Source: Polydrusus tereticollis (taxonomy: Eukaryota > Arthropoda > Insecta > Coleoptera > Curculionidae). Taken from it: a stretch of 64,000 bases of DNA. Location of the stretch: NCBI GenBank assembly GCA_963920685.1, contig OY987326.1:184529696-184593695 (forward strand), read 5' to 3'. The first letter of the stretch is position 1; every line of letters begins with the position of its first letter. Shown here piece after piece: positions 32,218 through 41,116 of the stretch. Both the position numbers and the translations under genes were made by a program. The notes below the pieces were generated by a model. It worked only from the letters and a program-made list of their open reading frames with translations, ran no database searches and was not told the DNA's origin.

Positions 32218-32281
32218 TCAGACTCGATAGCCTTGCCGAAGAGCCGTAATAGGGTGAAACGCGTCCAAGGATTGGGTCTGA
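32218..32281 (+). ncRNA. Hammerhead-like motif downstream of the foldback
   Basis: Order: TCAGACTCGATAG and CCTTG (stem I), CCGAAGA (core with one change from CUGANGA), GCC-loop-GGT stem II, GAAA, CGCGTC with a GTC cleavage triplet, CAAGG and ATTGGGTCTGA closing stem I. The two sides of stem I pair over the inner 5 bp and again at the outer TCAGAC/GTCTGA. One core mutation (U to C) may prevent cleavage. Confidence 0.55.
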
Positions 32282-32969
32282 CGGAAAGAAAAAGGGTTTT
32301 TATTAAGTTTCTTCAATAAGTATTTCATTTCAAATCTCCAAATTATTATGTTGAAACTACTATTGCACTATTTACATTATTTTTATTCAATGCTTGTGAC
32401 GTAAGAATATTTCCACTAAGATAATAAAGTAATATCCTTTACTGGGGATGGCATGGCACAGACCGTATGTCAGAACGTGGGCTGTTAATTTGAATACAAA
32501 TTGAAGACTGTTAAATATCTGACTCTGCCACAACTTTTACCCGCAATTTCAATATTTAATTCGGGCATAGGGCGACCACGCCTTTCACAACTAATGATTG
32601 TTTTTCATACATAAGTTTGTGGAACTTAGTCTCGCCTAATTTAAATTCACCCTCCATGTCGCGCAAAAACCGGCAACAACAAATGACAAGAAAAAATATA
32701 AACATTGAGGAAATAAAAAAAAAACTGAATATTTTCTTAAATCAACCATAAATGCGCAAAACGAATTTTCTAATATTTGTATTTATTGGTTTCCTTGTCC
32801 TGAAGATGTTGATGGTCTAATTTTTAAAACAACTTTTGGTATTTTGATAGCAAAAGTAAATGGACATATAGTGTTTTTTAAATAAGCTGTTTTAAATAAG
32901 GTTTTTAAATTTTGATTAGAGAAAATAAAAGGCTTGTGCTACAGATTTCTGATATTTTACTTTACTACA
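32282..32969. other. Gap without recognised features
   Basis: AT-rich sequence, probably part of the repeat that ends with the hammerhead-like motif and of the leader of the following relic, but I cannot define it. Confidence 0.4.
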
Positions 32970-34532
32970 AAGGCTTACCACTTGCATTTTGGCTGTAAAA
33001 TTGGAGACCAAGATAAAAATTGGGCCCCCATATTTGCTGCTACAAAAATGTGCGTCCAACATTCGCGGCTGGCTAAGTGGAAAAAAGCGTAAGATGCCCT
33101 TCGCTGTTCCTATAATCTGGCGAGAACCGAAAGACGACTGTTACTTTTGTTTGACATCCCCCATCAAAAACGGCTTTTCGGAAAAATAAAGGTCTGCGAT
33201 ACAGTATCCAAATTTACAATCCGCCATACGCCCGGTGCCTCATAGTGACCAGTTGCCTGTACCTATTCCACCTCAGGAATATAGCCTTGATTCTAATGAT
33301 GATCCAATGGATTCAAACGGTAGTGTACTGGAAAATGTCGCCGGCCCATCAACCTCGCAAGACTCCGATTTTGTCTGTGAACTTCCCAGTAAAAAGCCTC
33401 ACAAAATAAGTCGAAGTGAATTAAGTCACCTTATAAGGGATTTGGAATTGCCTAAGAAAACTATTGGCCTCTTGATTGCGACAATGCAACTTACTTTAAG
33501 ATTAAGTAAAAGTTTCTGTGTACCGAAGCCGTCAGAAAAACCTAACACCATTTTTTTAACATGGAAAACAATTTGGTAGCCTGTAGGAACATTAAGGGAT
33601 TAATGGCAGCTTTAAATCTCGACTATGAAAAGACTGGAGACTTTTCATTGATTCCTCAAAATTAAGTCTTAAAGCTGTGTTACTCCATAATGGAAACAAG
33701 TTGCCTTCAGTCCCAATTTGTCATGCAGTCCACATGAAAGAAAGGTATAGCAATTTGAAATTGTTCTTGGAGACCATACAATATGAAAGATATAATTGGC
33801 AAAATTGTGGAGATTTAAAAGTTGTGGCGATTTTGCTTGGAATGCAGCTAGGTTATACGAAAATGGGACAGATGAGCACGATCGGATCACTACATAAAGA
33901 AAATTTGGCTACCGAGAGAGTCTCTTGAGCCAGGAAAGAAAAATGTAAGCGCGCCATTAGTTCCCCCAGAAAAAATTTTACTACCGACACTTCATATAAA
34001 ATTGGGACTTATGAAAAATTTTGTGAAGGTCATGTACAAAGAATGCAGTGCTTTGAGTTATTTAAAAGAAAAGTTTCCTAGAATCAGTGACACTAAAATT
34101 AAAGAGGGAATATTTGTGGGTCCCCAGATTAGGAAACTTTTCGAAGATGCGAAATTCGATTCCATACTTGAAGGCAAGGAAAAGGACGCTTGGAATGCCT
34201 TTAAAATGGTTGCAACAAATTTCTTGGGAAACATAAGCAGAAAACTATAAAGACCTGGTTGCCCAACTTCTTTTATATTATCAAAACCTAGGTGTAATAT
34301 GTCGTTGAAAATTCATTTCCTGGATTCTCATCTGGATTACTTTCCGGTAGATTGTGGTGCTGTAAGTAACGAGCACGGTGAGAGGTTCCACCAGGATATC
34401 TTAAGCATGGAAAGAAGGTATCAGGGAAAATGGAACTGTGGGATGTTAGCCGACTACTGTTGGACTATTAGGAGAGATGCCCCCGAGGCTGCTTTCAAAA
34501 GACAGGCTAAGAAGCGTAAAATAAGTGTCTAA
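32970..34532 (+). pseudogene. Arthropod repeat-associated protein of unknown function, decayed
   Basis: I recognise a protein family found in many copies in arthropod genomes without known function. Segments in order: GCKIGDQDKNWAPHICC, KMPFAVPIIWREPKDDCYFC, PHSDQLPVPIPP, an acidic-serine linker, LSHLIRDLELPKKTIGLL, VLLHNGNKLPSVPICHAVHMK, WQNCGDLKVVAILLGMQLGYTK, KLGLMKNFVKVMY, KEGIFVGPQIRKL, KVHFLDSHLDYFPVD (here MSLKIHFLDS), NEHGERFHQDI, MERRYQGKWN and DYCWTIRRD. The spacing of CYFC and of HFLDSH-x-DY could bind metal. At least five frame changes and some losses (for example the FCLW-like segment) make it a pseudogene. Whether the family is host-derived or transposon-borne is open. Confidence 0.7.
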
Positions 34533-34640
34533 ACTTTAGACTCACTGATAAAAATGTGCTATTTAATTGCTATTATTGAACCATCAATATATTGCTTGTA
34601 TGTTCATTGTAAATGCCTATAAATTAAAATGTTTATTGTA

Positions 34641-35943
34641 CAGGGTTAGGCATTTGGTATCACCTATTTTCAAAAATCTGTTATAAGACCAAAAAACATT
34701 TTGTTGAAACAAAATTATGAAAAATAACAATATTAATATGTGCAATGTATGTTTTAAAAATAACATCCTTTAAATGACTTCCTTGACTATCTATACATTT
34801 TTGTAATCGGGATCTAAAATTTTGCATAACTCGTTCCAACAATTCTGCTCCAATATTATTTATTTCTTCCAAAATATGTATTTTAAGTTCTTGGATGGTA
34901 TTGGAACGCCTTTCATAAACCTTTTCCTTTAGATATCCCCAGAGGAAAAAAGCAGGAGCCGTCAAATCGGGGGAATTAGCTGGCCACGTTATGTCACCAA
35001 ATTTTGATATCCAGCGACCGGGGAACATTTCTTGCAACAAAATTCGAGTTTGTCGTGCTGTATGTGCGGTAGCCCCATCTTGTTGGAACCAAATATGATT
35101 TTGTCCTAGTTTTCGCAATTCGGGCCGTAAAAATACCCGTAACATGTTAACGTAACGTTCGGCATTTATTGTAACAGTTCTGTTGTTTTCTTCAAAAAAA
35201 ATATGGCCCTATGATACCAAAAATTGAAACACCACACCATACGGTGACTTTTTCATCATGGAGGGGTCGTTCATGAAGCTGTTGCGGATTTACGTCGGAC
35301 CAATAACGATAATTTTGCTTATTCACATATCCGCTTAAATGGAAGTGCGCTTCGTCTGACATCATCAAGAAATTTAACAGGTTTTCATCATTTTCTAAAA
35401 TTTGTAAAAATTGTCTACAGAAAGCAATACGAACTGGTTTGTCTGCTTCTTTTAACTTATGAGCAACTTGGATTTTGTATGGGTGGAAGTGCAAATCAGA
35501 ATGCAGAATTCTTCGCAATGTCCTGTCGGAAAACGCAAGTGACTGCCTTGATGCAGATCGACTCGGACTTCTTATCACAGCTTGTCTTACCCGTTCAATA
35601 TTTTCGGGTGTTCTGACTGTACGTATACCTCCACGAAAATTTGATGCAACATTCCCTCTAACTTCAAAATCTCTTACCCACCTCATTATGGTTTGGCGTG
35701 TTGGAATTCTTCCGTGTCTTTCCACAATAAATTCGCGACGAAAATTTCTCTGCACTTGCACAACTGAATTAGTTAATATGAATTGTTTTACGACATAAAT
35801 TCGTTGATTTATCGGAAATTTGTCCATGACAAATTAAATTGCAACTGTTGACATATAGGAATGTGTCACTAAAATTGTCAAAATCAAATTATTATTTCCA
35901 CAGCGCACTATGATAAATAGATGAAACCAGATGCCTAACCCAG
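34641..35943. mobile_element. DD41D mariner-like element, 1303 bp, TSD TA
   Basis: Ends C(A/T)GGGTTAGGCAT at both sides, flanked by TA (34639-34640 and 35944-35945). Arms are short, about 22 bp. It is almost a full-length element with one transposase gene on the minus strand. The sequence ATGCCTATAAATTAAAAT occurs on both outer sides (about 34613 and 35947). Confidence 0.9.
34681..35827 (-). pseudogene. DD41D mariner-like transposase, one frameshift and lost third aspartate
   Basis: An ATG at 35827 opens MDKFPINQRIYVVKQF, then a DUF4817-type N-terminus (RQTIMRWVRDFEVRG), a second HTH (SDRTLRRILHSDLHFHPYK), LMMSDEAHF (first catalytic D), WCGVSIFGIIGPYFF and, after a one-base excess in an eight-T run near 35198, NRTVTINAERYVNMLRVF, IWFQQDGATAHTA (second D) and SPDLTAPAFFLWGYLKEKVY. 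The third aspartate, which should precede FFLW, is alanine. The spacing is 41. C-terminus to a stop at 34681. It is otherwise intact and looks young, but both lesions would disable it. The frameshift could be a sequencing error in a homopolymer, the D-to-A change not. Confidence 0.88.
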
Positions 35944-35945
35944 TA

Positions 35946-36555
35946 TATGCCTATAAATTAAAATTTTGTAACAAATAATTCAGATTTTTTTTGCGAGCTA
36001 ACTAAAATCTTTAATAGGTATTTTTTAGTTACTTGGGTGTAGTTTAATAAAAAAAAATAGGCTTTGTTTAGGAAACAAAAAAAAAAAGTTGAAATTTGTT
36101 CCTTAGTGTTAGCGGTAGCTCAAACATCAAAGAACACTTTGATGAGGATAATAATTTTTGCTCGCACGGTACATCATAGTACGTGCCTGTTCTTAAATCA
36201 CCAATGATTAATCATATTATCGTTGAATTTTTGGCAGCGTACATAAAAGCCGTTACAAGTTATTACGGTTAGACAAGTACATTCGTTACGAATGAATTGC
36301 AAAGCGGATAAAATTAGTTAAGGAATCGCTGCAAATGTATTTAAAAGTTCAATTTTTTCCCGTCGTAAAATGTGCCAATATTCATTTTATTAAACAGTTT
36401 CTTGCGCTAAAGCGAACGGTGAATGGAACTAAACGTGTACTTATGAGTTCATTAAAACTCTTCGTTTTTTCCTTTATGTCTTCGTGGCTTAACGTTTATG
36501 TTCGTAGTATAATCCGATAATGTAGTTTTATATATTTTCAAAAAATTGTTCATGT
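35946..36555. other. AT-rich gap
   Basis: Contains TTTTTGCTCGCACGG (36152-36166), shared with the flank of the mariner at 4462. No gene or RNA recognised. Confidence 0.4.
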
Positions 36556-36661
36556 AAGTTTGCGTAGGCGTAATTCGGGGGTGGCAAGGCGTGGCAGTTG
36601 CCACCACAGAATTGTTGAGCCCAGTATTTTGCCACCCCAGAATATTGAAGTATACATTTCT

Positions 36662-37497
36662 GGCGCAGATACGTAGATGATGTGTTTTGCGTTTGGACAG
36701 GAACAGAGCGACAACTAGAACAATTTCTTAATCTTCTAAATGGCTTAAACACTAAAATTCAATTTACCATAGAAAGGGAAACTGACCACTCAATAAATTT
36801 TTTGGACCTTACAATAATAAATCAAAACAACCAATTAACCTACCAAATCTATAGAAAACCAACGACAACCGATATAGTTATACCATCAGACTCAAAACAT
36901 CCCCAACAAACCAAACTAGCTGCATTCAATAGCATGATCCACAGATTAGTCAACATCCCACTTTCAGAAACTTCATATAATAAAGAATTAGACATAATAC
37001 AAACTATAGCCTTAAACAACGGCTATTCAACAACATTCATAAACAAAATACCAAAGAAAAAACTCAGACAAAAAACACAAAAACTACTCTACCGAGGACG
37101 TCCCCTTCCATCAAACGCGAAATACAGTTCAATCAGATATACAGGTCACACAAGCCAAAAAATCTCCAGAAAACTCAAAAACCATAAACTTATCCCCATA
37201 CAAGTCAATAAAAATAACCTAAGTAAATACATAGCCAATTCAAAAATTGAAAGTAAAGACAAATTAACACATAGCGGGGTCTACCAAATACAATGTGATG
37301 ATATCCAACAAAATAAAACCGATATATATATTCAACACAAGGGTAGAAAACTCAACCTATTAGAGACATTAGCAATCAAAAAAGCTTTAATAAATCGATG
37401 TAATGTTGTTAACAATCAAATTGAAATACCTTCAGGTGCTAATCTAATAATTGAATTGATTCGGCTTTTACTTGGTGGAAATCCATTGTTAATTTAA
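36662..37497 (+). pseudogene. Penelope-like element: reverse transcriptase C-terminal half and deleted GIY-YIG
   Basis: An open frame from about 36662 (no ATG) reads FWRRYVDDVFCVWTG, the catalytic YVDD box, NFLDLTI, YRKPTTTDIVIPSDSKHP, HRLVNIPLS, NNGYSTTFINKI, KLLYRG, a basic linker, then GVYQIQCDD (GIY block) and KTDIYI. A deletion then removes the endonuclease catalytic centre, and the frame resumes QHKGRKLNLLETLAI, up to the stop at 37497. The 5' half of the reverse transcriptase and everything upstream are absent. The long open frame suggests it is younger than most relics here. Confidence 0.88.
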
Positions 37498-37747
37498 ATA
37501 GATGGTAAAATAAAAAATATAATTTTACACTTTCCACAGATTTTTATTTTGACTCGACATATGTTTCGCAACACAGTTGCTTCTTCAAAAGAGTACTATT
37601 AAAAAAAAAATAATAAAAAAAAATTAATTTTTTTTTTTTTAATAGTACTCTTTTGAAGAAGCAACTGTGTTGCGAAACATATGTCGAGTCAAAATAAAAA
37701 TCTGTGGAAAGTGTAAAATTATATTTTTTATTTTACCATCTATTTAA
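37494..37747. repeat. Penelope terminal palindrome with two inverted hammerhead-like motifs
   Basis: Two arms of about 125 bp run in opposite directions from an A/T-run centre near 37620. Each arm contains (right arm, plus strand, about 37645-37690) ACTC, TTGAAGA, stem II GCAAC-TGT-GTTGC, GAAA, CATATG, TC and GAGT. The first core base is T where the consensus has C, and a small bulge separates stem I from the core. The left-arm motif is at 37551-37597. This matches the Penelope hammerhead layout seen better at 18716-18787. Confidence 0.7.
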
Positions 37748-38189
37748 GCTAATCTAATACTTAATAGCCTAATTACTTAAGATAAATATACAATAAACGC
37801 TGTCTATAATTACCAACGAAAAATCCCATAATTATTATACACAGTATCATTTTCCTAATTTTATTACTTGATGTAAATACCTCTATAATCACACCTGTAA
37901 TTTAGTTGTACCCTTGGCCAATACCTGTAAATTAAGGACCAAAATAACCTTTCTCATCTGTCAATTTTTATTTTAATGACATGTAGAATTTTTAACTGTC
38001 TTACAATGCCTTTACAAATATCTAAAATTGAAAAATACAAGTCACAACAGGGAATTTTTTTAACTTTATCGACTCTCCGTTAATCATGCTTAGTTTAGCA
38101 CAGAAAGATAGCATGTGTTTTGAAAACTTATTATAAACTTAGATAGAAATATTGGAGTAGTAGACTTTACGTAATGTATTTACACTCAG
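37748..38189. other. hAT 5' region, non-coding
   Basis: AT-rich. Contains TTTTAATGACATGTAGAATT (about 37972-37991), also found inverted in the jockey-like LINE tail at about 2593-2612, so part of it may be an older retroelement tail. Confidence 0.4.
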
Positions 38190-39628
38190 TGGGTTTTCCA
38201 AATGGAAGAAAGCTGTAAAAGTATTTGAGAATCATGACAAGAGTAACTCGCATCGAAGTAGTAACACTTAACTCAATTCTCTAAAAGAAGTAGACAAAAG
38301 TGGCACTGTTATTGAAATAGTAAATCAAGAGTGTTCAGAAGAAGTATAAGGAAACAGATTGTACTTAGAAGCATTGTGTGAATCGTTGATATTTTGTGGC
38401 AGGCAATCTATTGTTCTAAGATTCTAAGAGGTCATGATAAATCTACAGATTCAAAGAACAGAGCAAACTTTTTGGAGCTGATAAAGCTTCATTCCAAAGA
38501 TAATAGTTTAATAAAAAAATTCTACATAAAGCATCGCAAAAATTTTCAGTATACTTCAGCGACTTTCTAGAATAAGCTACTATCCATTACTGGGAAATTA
38601 AGTTGCACATTGTCAAAAAAGTTAAAGAGGCAAACGTTTTTGCCATAATACTGATGAGACCGAAGACGTAGCAAAGCACGAACAAGTAGCTATTGTCTTG
38701 AGACATTTTAGTGATAAGTTAGAAGTTCATGAGTCATTTAAAGGGTTTTACTATGCTAAAAGAACCGACGGCAAAATACTGACAAATGAACTTAAGAATG
38801 TTTTGATTTCACTAGACTTGAACATTAAACATCTGCGTGGTCAGTGCTACGATGGGGCATCGAACATGAGGGACCTATACAAAGTATTGGCAGCTACAAT
38901 TATGCAAGAATTCCCAATGGCAATGTACATTCACTGCAATGCACATAGTATATTGAACTTGTGCATTGTAAGCTGTTGCACAAGCGTAACTTCAATAAGA
39001 AACATGTTCCTTGTACTTCAAAGTCGTTACAACTTTACTAACTACTAACTAAACGACATGCTGACATTCAAAAAAGTGTAAAAAGCTTTAGTGGTGGAAC
39101 AGCAACATTGTCACGCAGTCTTTGAGTGATACCAGATGGGCTTGCCGTGTCGAAGCAGTGCGTTCTTTATTCGATAATTTTGATATCACTCTTACGACTC
39201 TACGAGAGATTTCTGAGACGGACTCTGACACAGGAGGGACAAGCCAATGCTTTGTTGAAAAATATGGAGAACTTGTGAAATCTGTAACAGCACACTTGAA
39301 ATATTGCAATCCTTCAGAACCGATGAAATTTTCACAAAGTTGTTCGATTACTGCACAGAAATCGCTGACAAGTACGGGTTTAGAGCTGCCGAGCTGCCAA
39401 GGGCAAAATTCTCTCAAAAATTGGGGGAGGGAGTAAAGCTCCATTTGAATCTGTAGAGCAGTACTACAGAGTTTTAATCCTCTGGCCAGTTATTGATATC
39501 CTAAACGAGGAGATAAAGGCCAGGCTTCAAGAAAACAACCTAGATGTACTTAACCACTTAAGCAAAGTTCTAGGTCGAACTGATGTAGACATAGCCAGTG
39601 TACAGTATGTTTGTAAATATTACAATTT

Positions 39629-40327
39629 TTTTTTTATTTACTATTTTTTACGGTCGTCGGCGTATCAGAGGCCATCTTGAACCGGTCATCGACCCATCAC
39701 GGTTTTTAATCGTGCGGTCTACCGACTGGGGAGTGTGAAACGGCACCTTCATCCTACGAGATATCCGATCTCATCCGGCCTGTCCGGCGTGAATAGGATG
39801 GTTTTGATGTCGATTCATTTTACACTCTTCCCTAAGACAAGAGCACGCGGTGTTTCCCAAGCGGTCACCCATCCAAGAACTAACCGCGCTCGACACCGCT
39901 TAACTTCGGTGATCTGACGGGAACCCACATTTCAAATTCCTTTATTGTTCCTATTTCTTTTTATAAAACTAGCCTTAATCTAATATATTACCTAATCCAA
40001 CCTATGACTAAATTAAACTAAGCATATATACAAGTTTTGGGCGTATATGGACCGTAAGCATACGGTTCAAAATACGCCCAATAAACCAGGCAAGCCTGGC
40101 GGCCGGTATTATGGCCTGTGGATTAAAATTAGTTTATGATTTACAAGTATCACTCAACGCACGTTCCGGCAGCGCCTTGACGGTTGCTATACAATCTAAT
40201 TACTCTTGCGAGTACAATCACAATCTATGAAACATTATAGTGTCAATGAAACGCCAATAGCAAGCAATCTGGGAAAAAAGGCATTGAAAATCCAGTATGA
40301 CGGGAACCGGTGCTTTAAGTTTCGCTA
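39629..40327 (-). mobile_element. 5S-rRNA-derived SINE, split by a 372-bp insertion
   Basis: Flanked by TATTACAATTT on both sides (39618-39628 and 40328-40338). On the minus strand it begins with GCACCGGTTCCCGTCA, continues after the inner insertion with GATCACCGAAGTTAAGCGGT, and GGTTAGTTCTTGGATGGGTG and ACCGCTTGGGAAACACCGCG, nearly the full 3' two thirds of insect 5S rRNA (39841-39925). That includes the internal RNA polymerase III control region. A body of about 210 bases follows, ending in an A-rich tail next to the left duplication. It is inserted into the hAT transposase. Confidence 0.85.
39926..40297 (-). mobile_element. Unclassified 372-bp insertion inside the 5S-SINE, TSD TGACGGGAACC
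   Basis: The two copies of TGACGGGAACC (39915-39925 and 40298-40308) flank a segment absent from the 5S sequence that it splits. On the minus strand it ends with AATAAAG and a few A's, which suggests a retroposed 3' end. A stem GGGCGTATNTGGACCG/CGGTTCAAAATACGCCC occurs near 40037-40080. No coding sequence. Confidence 0.75.
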
Positions 40328-40640
40328 TATTACAATTTATAAAATAAACTTCTTCTGTTTGAACTGAGATGTTATTACAAAATGGAAGAATCAAGAAACA
40401 AAACTATTCAAGAAAGAGCTGACGTTTTTGTACATAAATCTTTGAGAAGTGTGTTCCCTATGCTTCCTGAACTTTTTCGTTTGTTTTTTACGATTCCATT
40501 AAACTCGGTATCCTGTGAAAGGTCTTTTTTGTGCGTACGGGGTTAAAAACATACACCAGAAACACCATTGGCCAGGAGAGGTTGTCCTCGTTAGCTCTTT
40601 TAACTATTGACAGAGTGTTAAAGTAAACATTTCCGAAGTT

Positions 40641-41026
40641 ATTGATGCCTCTAATTCAAGCCAGAAGAGAAGACTTCATTTTGTGTAAAAATAACTTGTG
40701 TTTGATGACATTGAGTAAAAGTAAAAGTTTTTTTTTTGTATCATCTTTACTTGATTTTTCCTTTTATCATAAACAAATGGGCTGAGCACACAATACATGT
40801 GATTTGGTTCATAACTCAAGCCATTCAAAATTATTGTTTTAGGGTAAATTCTTAGCAAGTAAATTGTTGTAAAAAAGCTTCAAAAACTAACAAATTTAAA
40901 GTCAGTTTTTAAAAATTTTCCGGGGAAATACCCTCGGACCCCCCTTTCACCTGGTGGTATTTTATACTCCCCAGAGCCCCCGGTAGGTCTTACCATCTCA
41001 GTTAAAAACCTGAAATGACGCCTATG
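40641..41026. repeat. hAT 3' non-coding end
   Basis: From the transposase stop to the right terminus. Contains CCGGGGAAATACCCTCGGAC and CCCCAGAGCCCCC, GC-rich subterminal sequences typical of hATs. Confidence 0.5.
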
Positions 41027-41116
41027 TAAGTTTGGTAAGTGTGGGTACATTTCAAAAATATTTCTTACTCTAGAGAGTGGGTTGGTATTATGTGAATTAT
41101 GTATTCCATACTAATA

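Larger units (their letters stand above)
38190..40640 (+). pseudogene. hAT transposase, ZMYM1-like, interrupted by SINE
   Basis: Fragments in order: SGFSKWKKAVKVFENHDKSN, ANVFA then ADETEDVAKHEQVAIVLRHF, VHESFKGFYY, LNIKHLRGQCYDGASNM, IHCNAHSILNLCIV, LSDTRWACRVEAVRSL, VEQYYRVLILWPVIDILNEEI, and after the SINE FPMLPELFRLFFTIPLNSVSCERSF, RRLKTYTRN-like and GQERLSSLALLTIDRVL, the hAT C-terminal dimerisation domain. The block order follows zinc finger MYM-type protein 1-like hAT transposases. It is broken by several frameshifts, stops and the insertion at 39629-40327. Confidence 0.82.
36564..41026. mobile_element. hAT transposon, 4463 bp, TSD TAAGTTTG
   Basis: Left end CGTAGGCGTAATTC at 36564, right end the near-complement GAAATGACGCCTATG at 41026. 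The perfect 8-base duplication TAAGTTTG lies at 36556-36563 and 41027-41034. The body contains a ZMYM1-like hAT transposase relic on the plus strand, a truncated Penelope element near the left end and a 5S-derived SINE in the transposase. The subterminal sequence with C and G runs (near 36577 and 40930-40980) is typical of these hATs. Confidence 0.88.

Noticed and set aside
39841..39925. A functional 5S rRNA gene on the minus strand
   Set aside because: The first third of 5S is missing or displaced by an insertion, there are several changes in conserved positions, and the piece continues into a unique body with an A-rich tail between target duplications. It is a SINE head.
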